Shown here: positions 1-13,446 of the stretch, one piece after another
Numbering within the stretch: the stretch's first letter is position 1
Layout of the letters: each line of letters begins with the position of its first letter
Assembly: GCA_963693085.1 (NCBI GenBank)
Contig: OY856409.1
Span: forward strand, 523,597,803-523,661,802
Length of the DNA: 64,000 nucleotides
Direction: 5' to 3'
DNA from: Alisma plantago-aquatica
Lineage: Eukaryota > Streptophyta > Magnoliopsida > Alismatales > Alismataceae
Program-made: the position numbers and the translations under genes
The notes under the pieces: model-generated
Seen by the model: only the letters and a program-made list of their open reading frames with translations
What the model was told of the DNA's origin: nothing
The model's database searches: none

Positions 1-2301
1 ATATACTACTTGACTTTTATACCATGTAATATAATATATAAAATATGTGTACATACAAATGGTTAGCTAGTTCACGGATAAATTTTTATATTTACTTAAT
101 TCAGCATATAAAAATGACATGTGTGCATACATACTTTATTTTATACAAAAGTTAAAAACTAAGTATTCACACAATTTCATTTTAGGTATTAGATATATAT
201 AATAAATACAATAAACATATATAATATAATATAGAATATGTAGTATTTAATAGATAATATAAAATATATACATAAAATATATAATATGTAATGTAATAGA
301 TATGTATATGTATATGTATATGTGTATGTATGTATATATATACACACACATACAAAATACATCTAATATATTATATATTTTATGTTATATATAATACAAT
401 AATGTGTGTGGACATGCCCATCACTTTGCAATGGAATGATAGGTGGGTGTCTTAGGTGTATTTGATGCATCCAAATCTATAGTATCAGTCTCGTTATTGT
501 GATTGTGTCTCAAAAAAATATTGTCATTCATTGACCCAAAAATCGACTCCTAAAAAATTAATGAGGTGTGTGTACAACACAAATTAATAGGATACATCAG
601 GACAACAATTATAGGAAAACATATTTAAATATGTATTCAATGAGTAAGCGTAATTATGATGCCATCATTTAACCAAGTGCATACTCATAGATTATGCATC
701 AACAAAATTGGTCGAACACGGGAATCAGCTCTTTGCATTTTTTTCCTTACAGTTACATCATCAAAATATCACTAAAATGGTAACACAAGTTATGGCAAAT
801 CTTACACAACTATGTGTCAGCAATTGGTGTCAGTTTAACCTACAAACATGATACACAAATTAGAGATGACAACAAAAGTTTTGGTTTCGCCAACCATCAA
901 CTGCCCTGAGCTGCTACCCAAATGTTAAAATGTAAATGTGTTAAGTTTGAGCACATACTACAAAAAGAAAATTGTATGCTCCAGCGTTAGAGCCAACCAA
1001 TTAATGAAGGGGGTCACAAAGGCATTAGCCATGTCTTGAATCGGCGCATTAAATATTCAATAATATATATAAACTATGCTTACTTGGTATATGTGCACAC
1101 GTAGACTCTTGTTTGACATCTTTACATTTGTCTTTCAGACCTGATATAGTAAGAGAGAATTTGAACAATATATATTCAAGTCATACCAATAAGCATAAAT
1201 AATCATTTTAAATTTCAAACAATCAACGATCAAGTGTGAAAGATGTATGTTTTTCAAGACCATGAATGTATTTTTTAGCATGATGTTCCTCTTGTTTTGT
1301 TTCAATAGAACATTTTACTAACTGTATAAATGAGCTTAGAAAAACTAGCAGAAATTTTTGTGACTCAAGTTCAGATGAAAATTATTATGCATTATCGAAG
1401 TCATTTATGAAAATAAGAGAATAAGAGTTCTAAATAAGTCATAGAAATAAAAACTGACAATGTGATAGTTTTAAAAAATACTAAATAACTTTTGTTTGTT
1501 CATCTTAATAGTTCGTTTGTTATGCCAATTATTGGCAATGAACATCACCAATAGAAATGCATATAAAATGTTCTTTTAAAATAGTCTACTCATTTCAGAA
1601 TCAAAAATTGTCTACTCAACCTTTTTCCACTTCAATTATGTATAGTATTTTTCTATTTTGTAGATCTCACTGTGGCATTTAGGTTATGCTACCCACTCAA
1701 TACTTATTAATACCATCAACTATATATTGGCTATATTTGTGGGATTAGGGAGGAGGACTTACCCCTACTTGACCCCCAATCACACCACTGCTCGTATAAT
1801 CTACTTCTGAATTTATACCACACACTATACACCTATACATATAATTAATCCATCAAATACAGATCAATAGATCCCACAACTTCAACTTTTCAAACACATA
1901 CAAGAGAAAAAATCATGTGCTCTATTTGGGAACATAGACCTAACTCAAAATGATAACAAATATATAAATATAGTAAATGATGACATTTACAACTAAATTT
2001 GATAATCACATACATGAGAAAAGAAAGCCATACCATCAACTGTAAAATAACAAAACCATGATTATATAGATATAGATGATCAAATACATAGTAAAAATGT
2101 CTAAGGATCCAAATTGACATAGTTCACACCCTAATTTTCATACATTTCCACTTCTACACCATGCATACTACCTACTACAAAATATCACAATTATATAATA
2201 TATAAACAAAAACAAATTTATCATCCCTGGCATACAAACATGCTGAAAGAAGTGGCCAAATATGTTATTTTTGTTATAATATGACACTTGATACCGTGTC
2301 T
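1..2301. other. AT-rich intergenic DNA, no gene recognised
   Basis: No reading frame longer than about 76 codons with recognisable protein character occurs here on either strand. The stretch contains scattered short AT-rich runs and a small microsatellite. It ends at the 5-bp target duplication ATACC (2302-2306) of the large LTR element. It may hold decayed transposon remnants that I cannot classify by eye. Confidence 0.6.
298..356. repeat. TATG/TA/CA compound microsatellite
   Basis: A run of TATATG units passes into TATG, then TA, then CA repeats. It is plain simple sequence with no inserted element visible beside it. Confidence 0.7.
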
Positions 2302-2306
2302 ATACC

Positions 2307-5300
2307 TGTGGCAACCCGTTACACTAAACGAGATTACTCAAAACATAAAACACAATCAATCACTAATTAATTACATACCAAAAAATATGGGTAAAATAAA
2401 ACCAATTTCAATGTCAGCACCCGCTCAAAAATATTTTCATAAGAGCCCAACATCTTTCTTATATCCATACTATGCCAAAAATTTGAGACAAATTGTTCTA
2501 TCATCTTAGCCACCACATATATACATAGGAGAACAATATTTATATATGCCACACAAACAAGCATTAATATGTTCACAAAAGTCCGATTTGTTTGAAACAC
2601 CATATACAAACTTTTTCTCGCCCAGACCTGAGAGTACATGGATGACTCTAGGATACACTAGACATCTAATAAACTTTCTCAAAGATTCATTATTATAGCT
2701 CCTCTTTGCTGACACATGTTTGTTTTTGTCACTTCGGATTACCTAAAAAATGTGGCGAACCACAAGAGTGAGACCCATTTCCCAGCAAGAGATATAACCT
2801 CCAACAACACTTATTGATTATAACATTTTAGGTAATGAGTCAGTTTAATATGTTTAATCATATATAACAAATAGGCTCAACAACAATGATGATTAACAAA
2901 ATACATAAAGAAGTTGATAACAATTATCATCATGAAGATGACTATCATCATTTTCCTTATTAACCATATAAGACATTCAATAGCATATGCATAACTAGCA
3001 TAAGCAAGTCTAGTAGCATATTATATTTTTTAACATGAATAAGTCTAGCATCATAGGAATATCTAACAACATTAGCATGTATAACAATTTGAACAAATCG
3101 ATATCATAAGCATAGCTATCAACATAAGGATGAGTATTTGCATAAGCATGATTAGCAGTATAGGAATTTCTAATTATAGAGGCATGACTAGCATGCTAAA
3201 CATAACTAACAACATGATATAGCTATCACCCAAATTATGATTAGCAGTAGCAGTATAGATATCAACATAAACATGACTACTGTATGTACACATTTAGAAT
3301 CTTATGCATATCCACAACATAAGTATAACTACTATCTCTTAATTACACTAAGCATCATCTTTATGTAAAGAGAACAAACAAGGGTTATCATCTAATGTGA
3401 AGCGTCATGTATAACCCTAAATAGATATGTTATACGTATGTATTACATCTTTTAGTATGTCCTGAGGAAATTGAGGATACCACTCAAAATCCAACTGACC
3501 ACTACTAAGTCAAAATTAGTGCCATATAGGATGTAGGAAGAGACAAACTCCTAAGATCTTCTCGGGCCCCAGTCTGTACGGGTCTTCCACAACGACACAT
3601 AAGGTCAAGTTTCTAACAACCTAGTCCATCCTTGGTACAGGTCATGACACTAGTGAAAGGAGGCGGGTACGCATACCCTACCATCCGAGGTACAATTGCA
3701 GTTGTCCTCCAATCTTGTCACATCTATAATCATTGAGACACGACCGCAGCCGTTCTCAATCACATCATATGTATGAGGCATGACAATAGCCAACCTCCAC
3801 AACCTACATTGTGGATGACAAGGATATATCCCCAACTTGCCACCCCCACATACTCAACAATATGCGCTTCGAGTTTCCCTTAGAAATACTCATTTCACCA
3901 TATGGCAAGTTCTGACACTCAGATGGATCTATGTCACATGTCACTACATGATTAGAGTTGCACTTGATTAGTTATTCCAATTGAGTGACTTATGGTTGCA
4001 TCAAACAAGTGGACATACAAACCCTAATTCACTTCTAGCAAGCATATAAATATCACAACTTCAAAAGAACATGTGAAACATAATTTCTCATCTCATCCTC
4101 ACATCGTACAATTCACTTGCCATTCATGAGGCCACACTAATCATCATTCTATCACAAGATATAAATCATTTTCACAATATCACATGGCATCGACCCTTAT
4201 CAACACAAGAGGATTACACCTCAGTCAGGGCTCAACCATGCCCAAAGGTCATTAAGACCATCATACTATCACATGATATAAATCCTTTTCCCAATATCAC
4301 AGGAAATCAACCCTTATTAACACAAGAGGATTACACCTCGTTCATTGCTCAATCAAAATTCATTAAGACCATCATACTATTCCCTACAAGATCATCATTA
4401 TCTTTGCATGCCTTGTAACAAGACTCAACAACATCACTCATATAAAATACACCATATCAACAAGTATTGTATTACTGAGCTAGGAGATATTCGTAAACAA
4501 TCATAGCAGGGTTATATTAACATTAAGAACATTCCTTTATTACATCAACATGAAAGGAATCTAGATATGATTAACCCTCATCATATTCATAATGCACATG
4601 TTTCACATAAGCAAGTATCAACCATGTGGCTATGACAACCACCAATTAACATATTAAGGTAGTGATCATGTTAAAGAGGTTATTTCACCATCATGCCAAC
4701 ATTTAAGAATGTTAAACATGAATACTCATCTTTATCTATTTGAATTAGAGTTAGGTTCAACAAGATAAATTATATTAATATTACTAATTAGCACTTATAC
4801 CCAAACCCTAACTCATGACATCCCCATTGGATCATGGATGCATAAGGTGAAGCATCACCATCACATTCCATACTATTCTAAAGTATGAACCCACACATAA
4901 ATCAAGGTGTAACCATTGGGTTATAGCATACTAGGGTTTCAACAACATTAACATAGTACTTCATGATTGTATTAGTCATTCAAGGACTATTTGTACCCAA
5001 TTACTATCATTTAGTTATATTAAAGCTAGGTATAACAAGCTATAACTCATTAGGGTTACATATCAACACAATATGATTATCATACCTTCTATTCATATGA
5101 GTGAATAGGTAAGACTACCTTATTAAGGGTAACCTTCCATTTGTTCCATCATCATTCAACCCATATCACCATACCACAATGTCACCCAAAACCATTGGAT
5201 GTTTAACAGGTAAGATCATTGGTTGTTTACATAAGTAAACACCTTGGATAAACCACCTATGAAGTCCTTGATTTGTTTTCTATAAAGATTCACCATCTAG

Positions 5301-7219
5301 CCCTAGACATCCCTTGATTAAAAACACAAAAAGTTCCACTGAGAGTAGAGTAAAACCCACAATTGATTGTTCATTTAAAACAAGCCATCCATTGTAAAAA
5401 AGTATGCTCCTTAAGTTGATCATATAAAGGAAACCATCTAAATCACATTATTAGGAGCAACATATTATATTAGCCATAATTCCACTTTATTGGAGGAATA
5501 AACATTATATCTTGACCATTGGGTCAAGTTCATATATTAAAACCATCAATTACAGTATAGGTCCGACCATTGCATCAACTTACCCAAGAAAGCATTAGTA
5601 TAAGGCTTAATTGATGATATAACTATATAATTTACTCACCATAGGTTTTGGAGACCTGATCCACCATCATTAGGGACCATTAAGTCACCATAGTTTGTTA
5701 GATCAACACTATATTTGTTAATCAGCATCAAATATCAAACTAATATCACCATTGATTGATAGCATCATTAGGGTACTTAGTTGTTAATCACTAGGCTTCT
5801 AATTAAGCCAAAACATGACCTAAGGGGGTGAACGTCAGTTGACACTCTTGATTACCACCATCCATTGTCATGAAGATAACACCATAGGGTTGTTGCAATG
5901 GTACCATCATCGGGTCATGGGTTTATATATTAAATCAGCTTAAACCCCTAAAACTGACCATTGGTTGATAGGTGCTTAGCACCATAGGTTGTTAAACCAA
6001 CCTGATACAAGTCATATTATACCTTAGTAATAACATACACATGATCACAGGTTCATTTATAACTGAAATTAGAACATGGAACATTATAAAAATTGAAATC
6101 CAAGTCAAGCATAACTTTTTAGTGCATGGATCATCATTTTCAAGCAAGAACATGATCTACAAATCTTATGGTAAGCAATAAATGTGGAGAAAGTTATAAA
6201 AATTTCCTCTAATAAGAAGATTAAACCCCACAGAGAAGAAATCTCGAGCAGGTAGGGTAGAAAATCCAAGAATAAGCTATGAAATCGTCCATCTTGCACC
6301 TTTCTTCATCAAATGAGCAAACCCTAAGCATAAGGAGCAAGAAAGGTAGGGTTTTAGAGCTTTAGAGTAATTTATACCATGGAACAGCAAGGTTCTGACC
6401 TGGAGGAAGGTTTCAGGAAGGAGAAGATCAAGAGAAATGGAGAAGGAAGGAAGAAAATAACTTTCCTTGTTCGAAATCCCTAGAAGATTACCTTGGAAAC
6501 CCTAGGTAGGGCTAAATGGAGCTCTAGGAGACCTTCTACTCCAAAAAGGGGTTGTGTTCTACCTTAGAGCACTTGGTTCTGTAGAAAAATAAAGGGGAGT
6601 CGTTTCTCAAGGTTAAAGGAAAGAGAAAGCAAACATAGTTTCGAACTTGGGCAAGGAAGAGGTAAATATAGCCCATGGATAAGGATGGAAGCAAGCATGA
6701 GGTGTAAAAGTAGCTTCCCCATGTGTCTATGGCCTTAAACTATTAAGAATATACAAGCACACACACAAGAAGCTCCCCCACCGTTCATATAGACCTAATT
6801 AGATTTTCTTTTTCGATTTTCCCAGCCAATCACATAATTCATTAGTTGATAGCTATTAAAGGTAGCTCATCCATGAAGGGGTAAACCCTAAAATACCCTT
6901 GGAGAAAACACCTATAAACCAAGGTTTAAATAGGCTCCCCATGGATCAAAAAACTCAAGAATGATGATATAATATACAAGGAACATAATGCAAGGGATAA
7001 ATTGCAAAGAAAACCTCTCAATTGGGTAACTTGTAGAAAAGTCCAAAATGTGCATAAAATTGTATAACTTGCTCAAACAGTGTCAACATTGGACCAAAAT
7101 TGAAACTTAATCTTGTATTATGATTTCAAAACTTATCAAAAGGTTGTATTAGGGTTATAATCATTCAGTTATGGTAATTAAGCTTATTCAACTAATTAAG
7201 CAAGTGTAGGGGCCTTACA
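2307..7219 (-). repeat. Left (3') LTR of the LARD-like element, unoccupied copy
   Basis: This 4913-bp LTR matches the interrupted right LTR along its whole length with mostly single-base differences. It begins TGTGGCAACCC and ends GGGGCCTTACA on the plus strand, which gives TG...CA ends in the sense orientation as well. At 3880-3895 it preserves the continuous sequence CCTTAGAAATACTCATTTC, the empty site matching the CACTA insertion in the other LTR. Every ORF in it is short and without domain similarity. Confidence 0.88.
4142..4380. repeat. Tandem units of about 115 bp inside the LTR
   Basis: A unit containing CATACTATCAC, ATATAAATC, CAATATCAC and GAGGATTACACCTC is present about 2.1 times, starting near 4142, 4262 and 4373. 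The right LTR has the same arrangement near 36419, 36536 and 36653, so the duplication predates the insertion of this copy. Confidence 0.8.
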
Positions 7220-8916
7220 ATTATAAACCCCTAATAGGGATTAAGCCCCCGAAATCCAAGGTAAACAAAGATGGGTACTTCCTTTGCACCTCATCCTATT
7301 ACACATGGTTACTTTCATATCATGGTTATGCCACATCATTCATATATATCTCATCTTGGGTCATCACAAAAACCCCCACATAAGAAGACATTCTCAAATA
7401 TGGAGCATAGAAACTTGTTATGCCACCTGTACAAATCTAAAAAATACTTTAAACCTTAGGACTCAATTGTCATATTAAACTATTATATATGTTGTATCAT
7501 GCATCACTGAGAGGCCACACTCACTGGATCTTACCAAACATAGAACATCAGGTATCTATTATCACATGCAACTTTACAAGGTTTCATCTGTATGATCCTT
7601 TAATGGTTGTTGCAATCAACAACTCAATAAACCATGTAGGCACCCCCTAGTTTTAAAGAACTTATAAGGAATATATTTTTAGATGATTCTCCAATCATCT
7701 CAATGGTGGACTGACCATCTATTTGGTTGAAGAATCATACACTAGTATATAACTGTTAACAAATATAACTTCCTGATTGACCTTGTTAGGGGTGGGGTAA
7801 TGACATTGTCTTCACCTTATCAGGATTCACATAACATACTTAATAGAGGTATCATAACTCCTAGAGGATACTCTAGTCAACCCCAACTCACTCTTGTTCA
7901 ACTTGTCTCATAGATATTGCTGCTTCGACAACCCTAAGGTTTTTGAAGAAATATTGATCATATTTTGACCATATTTGAAATACTTTAACATGTCATCATT
8001 CAAAGCTTGATATAACTTGTATGCCATTACTTTAACACTCTATTCCTCCTATTCATAAATTCTATTGGTACATTGATTAGTCTAAAGGAAATAACTCTAA
8101 ACTCATCATGGTCATGTGAATTATGTCATCTAGTCTAACTCGTATGCATTGATAGTTGATCATAGGTTTATCTTAAAGGAACATGGTATCACATATCCAT
8201 TGACCAAAAAACCATCTATCCTTGATAGTGGTCTTGCCCAACTATCAATGTACCATACACAACATTATAGAATCACTTTTGTTTTTCCTTCCAAACAACA
8301 TTTATAGGGTCATCATCAACTCTCTCTCCCTGTCTTTGAGGGGGAGGAATACTTGATATGTTCATGTAGTAAACATATTCAACCTTCACATACTTCCCAT
8401 ACTGTTGATACATCTTGGATACTAGGATTCATTACCTTGGTATCCACCTCATGTGCTATAAGGAACTCATATCCTTATCTCAACTACTTTTACCAACATA
8501 ACAAATATCAAGACATATAAGAGGAGTCTCCCAAATTATTGGAAGGCTCAAAAGCAAACTCACCACAAACTTTATGATCTTAGAACCATAGTCCAAGCAA
8601 CCTTATGTTATAATAAGCTATCCACCGTCATGTTTACAATGAATCCTTACATACCAAGTGGTAATGATCCACTTGAAAGTTGTGCCCTAGAAAGAAAAGA
8701 CACAAAGGGAAACACACTTCCCACATCATAGAAACATGGTTCAAGGTCACTAGCAAAAAGGTAACGAATTCTATTTTCATTTTGCAAGTTACAACTTCTT
8801 ATGTTTCATTTTACCTTTTTCATTTCAGGTTCCTTGCCATTAGCATAGGAATCATCATGATTAACATATCTTGTTACTCCTTCCTTGATGACTATTTATC
8901 ACACTGGGTATGTTCT

Positions 8917-9207
8917 TGTAACGCCCGGGCCCACTTCCCAAGGCTCTAGTAAGATTTTAAGAATGATAAATGACCCCACAAACCACCACTAGCATTAACG
9001 AAACACTTTATCCACACTGACGCGCAAGCCAGGATCAACTTCCCGACTAGTCACCCATCCTAGTACTACTCCAAGCTGAGCACACTTAACTATGGAGTTC
9101 TTTAGTGATGGGATTCCTAAAAAGGGGGTGCACCTTGGTGATATGGGTAGTTCAATCATTCCTTTTAAGATCATGTTATCCAAGGCCTCAAATCCTGGGA
9201 TGTTACA
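8917..9207 (-). mobile_element. Cassandra-like TRIM solo LTR
   Basis: A 291-bp block begins TGTAACGCCCGGGC and ends CTGGGATGTTACA and is flanked by a perfect 5-bp duplication GTTCT (8912-8916 and 9208-9212). Its centre matches 5S rRNA in reverse complement. Cassandra elements are small non-coding plant TRIM retrotransposons whose LTRs carry a 5S rRNA-derived segment. Only one LTR is present, so this is a solo LTR left by LTR-LTR recombination, or the element was never more than this. It lies in the interior of the LARD-like element and therefore inserted later than it. Confidence 0.9.
9037..9117 (-). other. 5S rRNA-derived segment of the Cassandra LTR
   Basis: Read on the minus strand this contains GTTAAGTGTGCT followed by AGTACTAGGATGGGTGAC, matching the internal-promoter region (box A to box C) of plant 5S rRNA with a few changes and a small rearrangement between the boxes. 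It is not an intact 5S gene, because the ends and the helix I partner strands do not match. Confidence 0.85.
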
Positions 9208-9914
9208 GTTCTCTTATTTTATTAGGTTTTTCAACCACTTATCGACAGGTAAATCATCATATTCCACATTTTCTTCATTAAATCATGATCATATCCCTTA
9301 ATTTCTTTCACATGCCATGCTGATTTTTCATTAACACTTTTTTACACAGATAGGTTGGTCTGAGATTAACTCAGGTTCCACCTTATTTCTTTGTCATTGT
9401 TCCCATTCATCTTCTCATTTTGTACTTGTTATAGGAGTTCTCTCTATTTTATGTTGATTTCATACCTTGATTCACTTTATAAGCATAGACTTGTTTGTCT
9501 TTTACTTTATTATCTTCTTGAATAACATCTTCAAGAACTCCTCTTTTCCTTATTTATATTCATATTTAGATTTCATGGTGTTGTATATTTCTCTTATATT
9601 TACCAAACATTCAAGTTTTGATAGATAATGATGCAATTCTCATCTTCTTTAAGGTAGTATTGAGATACTCACACCATTATTTCTTATTCGTTATGCTCTT
9701 TAGATTGTCTCAAAATGGCCACTTGATCAGAGTAATCAGAAAGATAACAATCTAAGAGTTCCATACTTACCTTTTCTTCAATAATTGAATACTTGGCCAG
9801 GGCACCCAAATAATGAGATTAGGCAGTATGCACCATATTTTTATGTCATATTCCTAATTTTGACATCATCCTAGTCCTAAGTCCTAGTGTCCCTATAGAC
9901 TCAGTGAACCTAAA

Positions 9915-9926
9915 GCTCTGATACCA
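9915..9926 (-). promoter_or_regulatory. Primer-binding site, initiator-Met tRNA type
   Basis: The minus strand reads TGGTATCAGAGC, the standard plant LTR-retrotransposon primer-binding site complementary to initiator methionine tRNA. It is three bases from the end of the right LTR, which fixes the element's orientation as minus. Confidence 0.92.
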
Positions 9927-9929
9927 ACT

Positions 9930-11510
9930 TGTGGTAGCCTGTTACACTATACAAGATTACTCAAAACATAAAACACAATCAATCACTAATTAATCTCATA
10001 CCCAAAATATGGGTAAAATAAAACCAATTTCAATGTCAGCACCCGCTCAGAAACATTTTCATAGGAGCCCAACATCTTTCTTATATCCATACTATGCCAA
10101 AAATTTGATACAAATTGTTCTATCATCTTAGCCACCACATATATACACACGAGAACAATATTCATATATGCCACACAAACACGCATTAATATGCTAACAA
10201 AAGTCTGATTCATTTGAAACACCATATACAAACTTTTTCTCGCTCGAACCTGAGAGTATAGGGACGAATCTAGGACACACTAGACATCTAATCAACTTTA
10301 TCAAAGATTCATTATTATAGATCCTCTTTGCTGCCACATGTTTGATTTCGTCACTTCTGATTACCTAAAAAAAGGTGGCAAACCACAATGGTGAGACCCA
10401 TGTCCCAGCAATAGATATAACCTCCAACAACGCTTATTGATTACAACACTTAAGGTAATGAGACAATTTAATCTGTTTAATCATATATAACAAATAGGGT
10501 CAGCAACACTGATGATTAACAAAATACATAAAGAAGCTGATAATAATTATCATCATCAAGCTGACTATCATCATTTTCCTTATTAACCATATAAGAGATT
10601 CAATAGCATATGCATAACTAGCATAATAAATTCTAGTAGGATATTATCTTTATTAAAATGAATAAGTCTAGCATTAAAGGCATATCTAACAACATTAGCA
10701 TGTCTAACAGTTTAAACAGATCAATATCATAAGCAGAGCTATCAACATAAGCATGAGTATTTGCATAAGCATGATTAGCAGTATAGGCATTTCTAATTAT
10801 AGATGCATGGTTAGCATGCTAAACATAACTAACAACATGATAAATCTATCATCCTAATTATAAACAACAACAGTAGTATAGATATCAACATAAACATGAC
10901 TACAATATGTACACATTTACAATCTTATGCATATCCACAACATAAGTATAATTACTATCTCTTAATTGCATTAAGCATCATCTTTAAGTAAATAGAAAAA
11001 ACAAGGGTTATCATCCAATGTGAAGTGTCGTGTATAACCCTAAACAGATATACTATACGGCTATATTACATCTTTTAGTATGCCATGTGGAAATTGAGGA
11101 TACCACTCAAAATCCAACTGACCTCTGCTAACTCAAAATCAGTGCCATACAAGATCTAGGAAGAGTCGGACTCTTAAGATCTTCTCTGCCCCCGGTCAGT
11201 ACAGGTCCTCCACAACGACACATAAGGTCAAGCTACTAACAGCCTATTCCATCCTTGGTACAGGTCACGAAACTAGTGAAAGGAGGTGGGTACACATACC
11301 CTACCATCTGAGGTACAACTGCAGTTGTCCTCCAATCTTTTCACATGTATAATCACCGAGACACGACTGCAGCCGTTCTCAGTCACATCAGATGTATGCG
11401 GCATGATCATAGCCAACCTCCACAACCTGCATTGTGGATGACAAGGATATATACTCAACTTGCCACCCGCACATACTCAATAGTATGCACTTTGAGTATC
11501 CCTTAGTAAT
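9930..11510 (-). repeat. Right (5') LTR, segment 1, left of the CACTA insertion
   Basis: This segment aligns with 2307-3887 of the left LTR. It stops exactly at the trinucleotide AAT (11508-11510), which is repeated on the far side of the CACTA element at 36153-36155. The homology resumes there. Confidence 0.9.
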
Positions 11511-11519
11511 CACTACTAC

Positions 11520-11940
11520 ATTTTTGGTTAGTAACGTCACTACCCATAGCATCATTTTTACTAGAATAACCGACCTAATAGACTATTGCATCGACTTTAT
11601 CATAAAAACTGACCTTACAGGTTTCTCGTGGCAAAAATTTGTGTGATTTTGGCTTCACGCCTCCATCTATAGGGTCGGTTTTTCCAAATAACTGATGTTA
11701 TAGGGTCAACAAAAAATATGGGCACCACTTTGGAACTCTAGGGTCGGGTTTTTTCAAATAACCGACTCTATAGACCCTGACCTCTAGGGTCAGTTTTTTC
11801 AAATAACCGACCTTATAGATGGTCTCAAAAATTTTGGGCACCACTTAGTCTCTAGGGTCAGTTTTTTCAAATAACCGACCGTACAGACCCGACCTGTAGT
11901 GTCGGTTTTTTGAGATAACCGACCCTTGAGGGTCTATCTG
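11520..11940 (+). repeat. Left subterminal repeats of the outer CACTA
   Basis: A motif of the form GGGTCGGTTTTTTCAAATAA followed by CCGACC is repeated about six times in both orientations, for example near 11670, 11745, 11787, 11855, 11899 and 11920. Such arrays of short inverted subterminal motifs bind the TNPA-type protein in En/Spm elements. Here this is inference from position and structure. Confidence 0.8.
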
Positions 11941-12074
11941 TGCCACTTACTAACCCTGCTTCCTGGACGACCCTTTCATTCATCCAAATTGTAAAACCCT
12001 GCTGCTACTGTAAGTTAGAGTAGAGAAGTGTGAAGCCCTGCTACTACCGTAAGGGAGAGTAAAGAAGGTCTGAA

Positions 12075-12200
12075 CGTGGAGGTTCGAAGAGAAAAGAAGG
12101 TCTCACCCACACCGCCGCCACCCGAATGTGGAGGTCTAAAGAGAAGAGAAAGCTTCCCACTGCCACCTCCACCTGAACGCAAGGTAAGCGTCTCGCTCCC
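12075..12200 (+). other. GC-rich leader segment of the outer CACTA
   Basis: A short GC-rich, proline-codon-like stretch (CCACACCGCCGCCACCCG) lies just inside the subterminal repeats and is followed by GGTAAGCG, a plausible splice donor. The second CACTA has a GC-rich segment in the equivalent place (35080-35455). It may be an untranslated first exon or promoter. The small ORFs across it do not look like real proteins. Confidence 0.45.
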
Positions 12201-12424
12201 ACTCGATTTCTTACTCATCTTGCTCAATATATTGCTTGTTGAGAAGGACTATGCCTGACCGTGCTTGCCTCTGCTGCTTCTAGACCTTGCACTCGGTGGT
12301 GGATAAGAGGCAGGGAGAGGAGTTGGATGGAGGAGGATGGAGGGGGAGAAAAGGGAGGTAGTACTACAAGGTGAAGGTGGTGAACGACATCAATGAATAG
12401 AGGGAATGCTAGTTTTCCATTTCA

Positions 12425-12605
12425 GACTAGGTAGCACGGCCGTGCTACCCAACATGACTGTGGTGATAGTCAAGGTGGTGAACGACATGAATGAATAGAG
12501 GGAAGGCTAGTTTTCAGTTTTAGACTAGGTAACACGGCCGTGCTGGGAAGCACGACCGTGGTGATGGAATGACTGTGCTGGGTAGCACGGCTGTGGTGGC
12601 TGAGC
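12425..12605. repeat. CACGGCCGTG palindrome cluster, left side
   Basis: Several copies and near-copies of the palindrome AGCACGGCCGTGCT lie in two tandem segments that also share GAATAGAGGGAA and GTGGTGAACGACAT. The same palindrome is clustered at the other side of the element (27515-27730) and near one end of the second CACTA (28375-28475). Confidence 0.75.
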
Positions 12606-13083
12606 TGCTGAAACTTTAATATTTGTTAATCTTGCATTTGTTAATTCTTCCTGCTCCTCTAAAATTGATGTATATTGACCCCTGATTAATACATTATAAC
12701 AGAATTGAATCGTGCATTTGTGTTGTTGCAGGTGTTATTGACTTGTTATTGACTTGCATATATTTCTTCTTCAGCCTTCAAGTGATGTATACTATTCTCA
12801 CTCTCCCAATGTGCCATTTTATTTGACTAGTAAATCAGCCAATAATAAAAATATGTATTGTTTCATATCTACATTTTGTTATCAATCACATATGTGTAAT
12901 CATTATATACATTCTAGAATATAAGGGTGGACATTGTGTACTCTCAAATTGATACTTTAGGGATTATAGATGAGATCATCGATGCATGATGTTTAACTTA
13001 ATATATAAATATAACAATAATACACTTATGCATGTATCAACTTAGAAACTTGTTCAAAATTTACTCATTAGGAGTAAATTTTA

Positions 13084-13352
13084 GATAGTCCCCGATTTGG
13101 GAATATTTTTGGATATTAAATCTCACTTAGGATGTAACTGTATAATGTATGTTTAGTTTTGGAGAAAATTTTAGTATTATTTCCTCATTTATTCTCTGGG
13201 TACATATGTGAGTGGTTATTTGCCATTTACATTGGTGTACTTGGAGTACTTAGGGGAAATGCTGCTGAAATTTTCTTCACAACTAAACATACATTATATA
13301 GTTACTAGTAAGATTAAATCTTCAAAAATGGGATAGGTGGTATACTTTAGTA
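13084..13352 (+). other. Long inverted repeat (hairpin) upstream of TNP2
   Basis: The segment with ATTAAATCTCACTTAGGATG, TATAATGTATGTTTAGTTTT and GAGAAAATTTTAG is followed within about 60 bp by its imperfect reverse complement (13235-13352). The arms are about 100 bp. It ends about 95 bp before the TNP2 start. A homologous hairpin stands in the same place in the second CACTA (34115-34360). Confidence 0.75.
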
Positions 13353-13446
13353 TAAAAGTAATTAACTTCCTATCAATAAAAACTTATAGCTTATAGTATC
13401 AATATTAAATGATCAGTTTATAATTAACTTTAATGTGATATAGAAA

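Larger units (their letters stand above)
7220..9929 (-). other. Non-coding interior of the LARD-like element
   Basis: The 2710 bp between the LTRs holds no ORF with gag-pol similarity in any frame. About 296 bp of it is a younger Cassandra-like solo LTR with its target duplication, which leaves roughly 2.4 kb of original interior, only about half the length of one LTR. Mobility would require proteins supplied by another element. Confidence 0.8.

Noticed and set aside
9037..9117. Functional 5S rRNA gene
   Set aside because: Only the internal segment matches, box spacing is changed and the flanks are LTR sequence, so it is Cassandra-derived.
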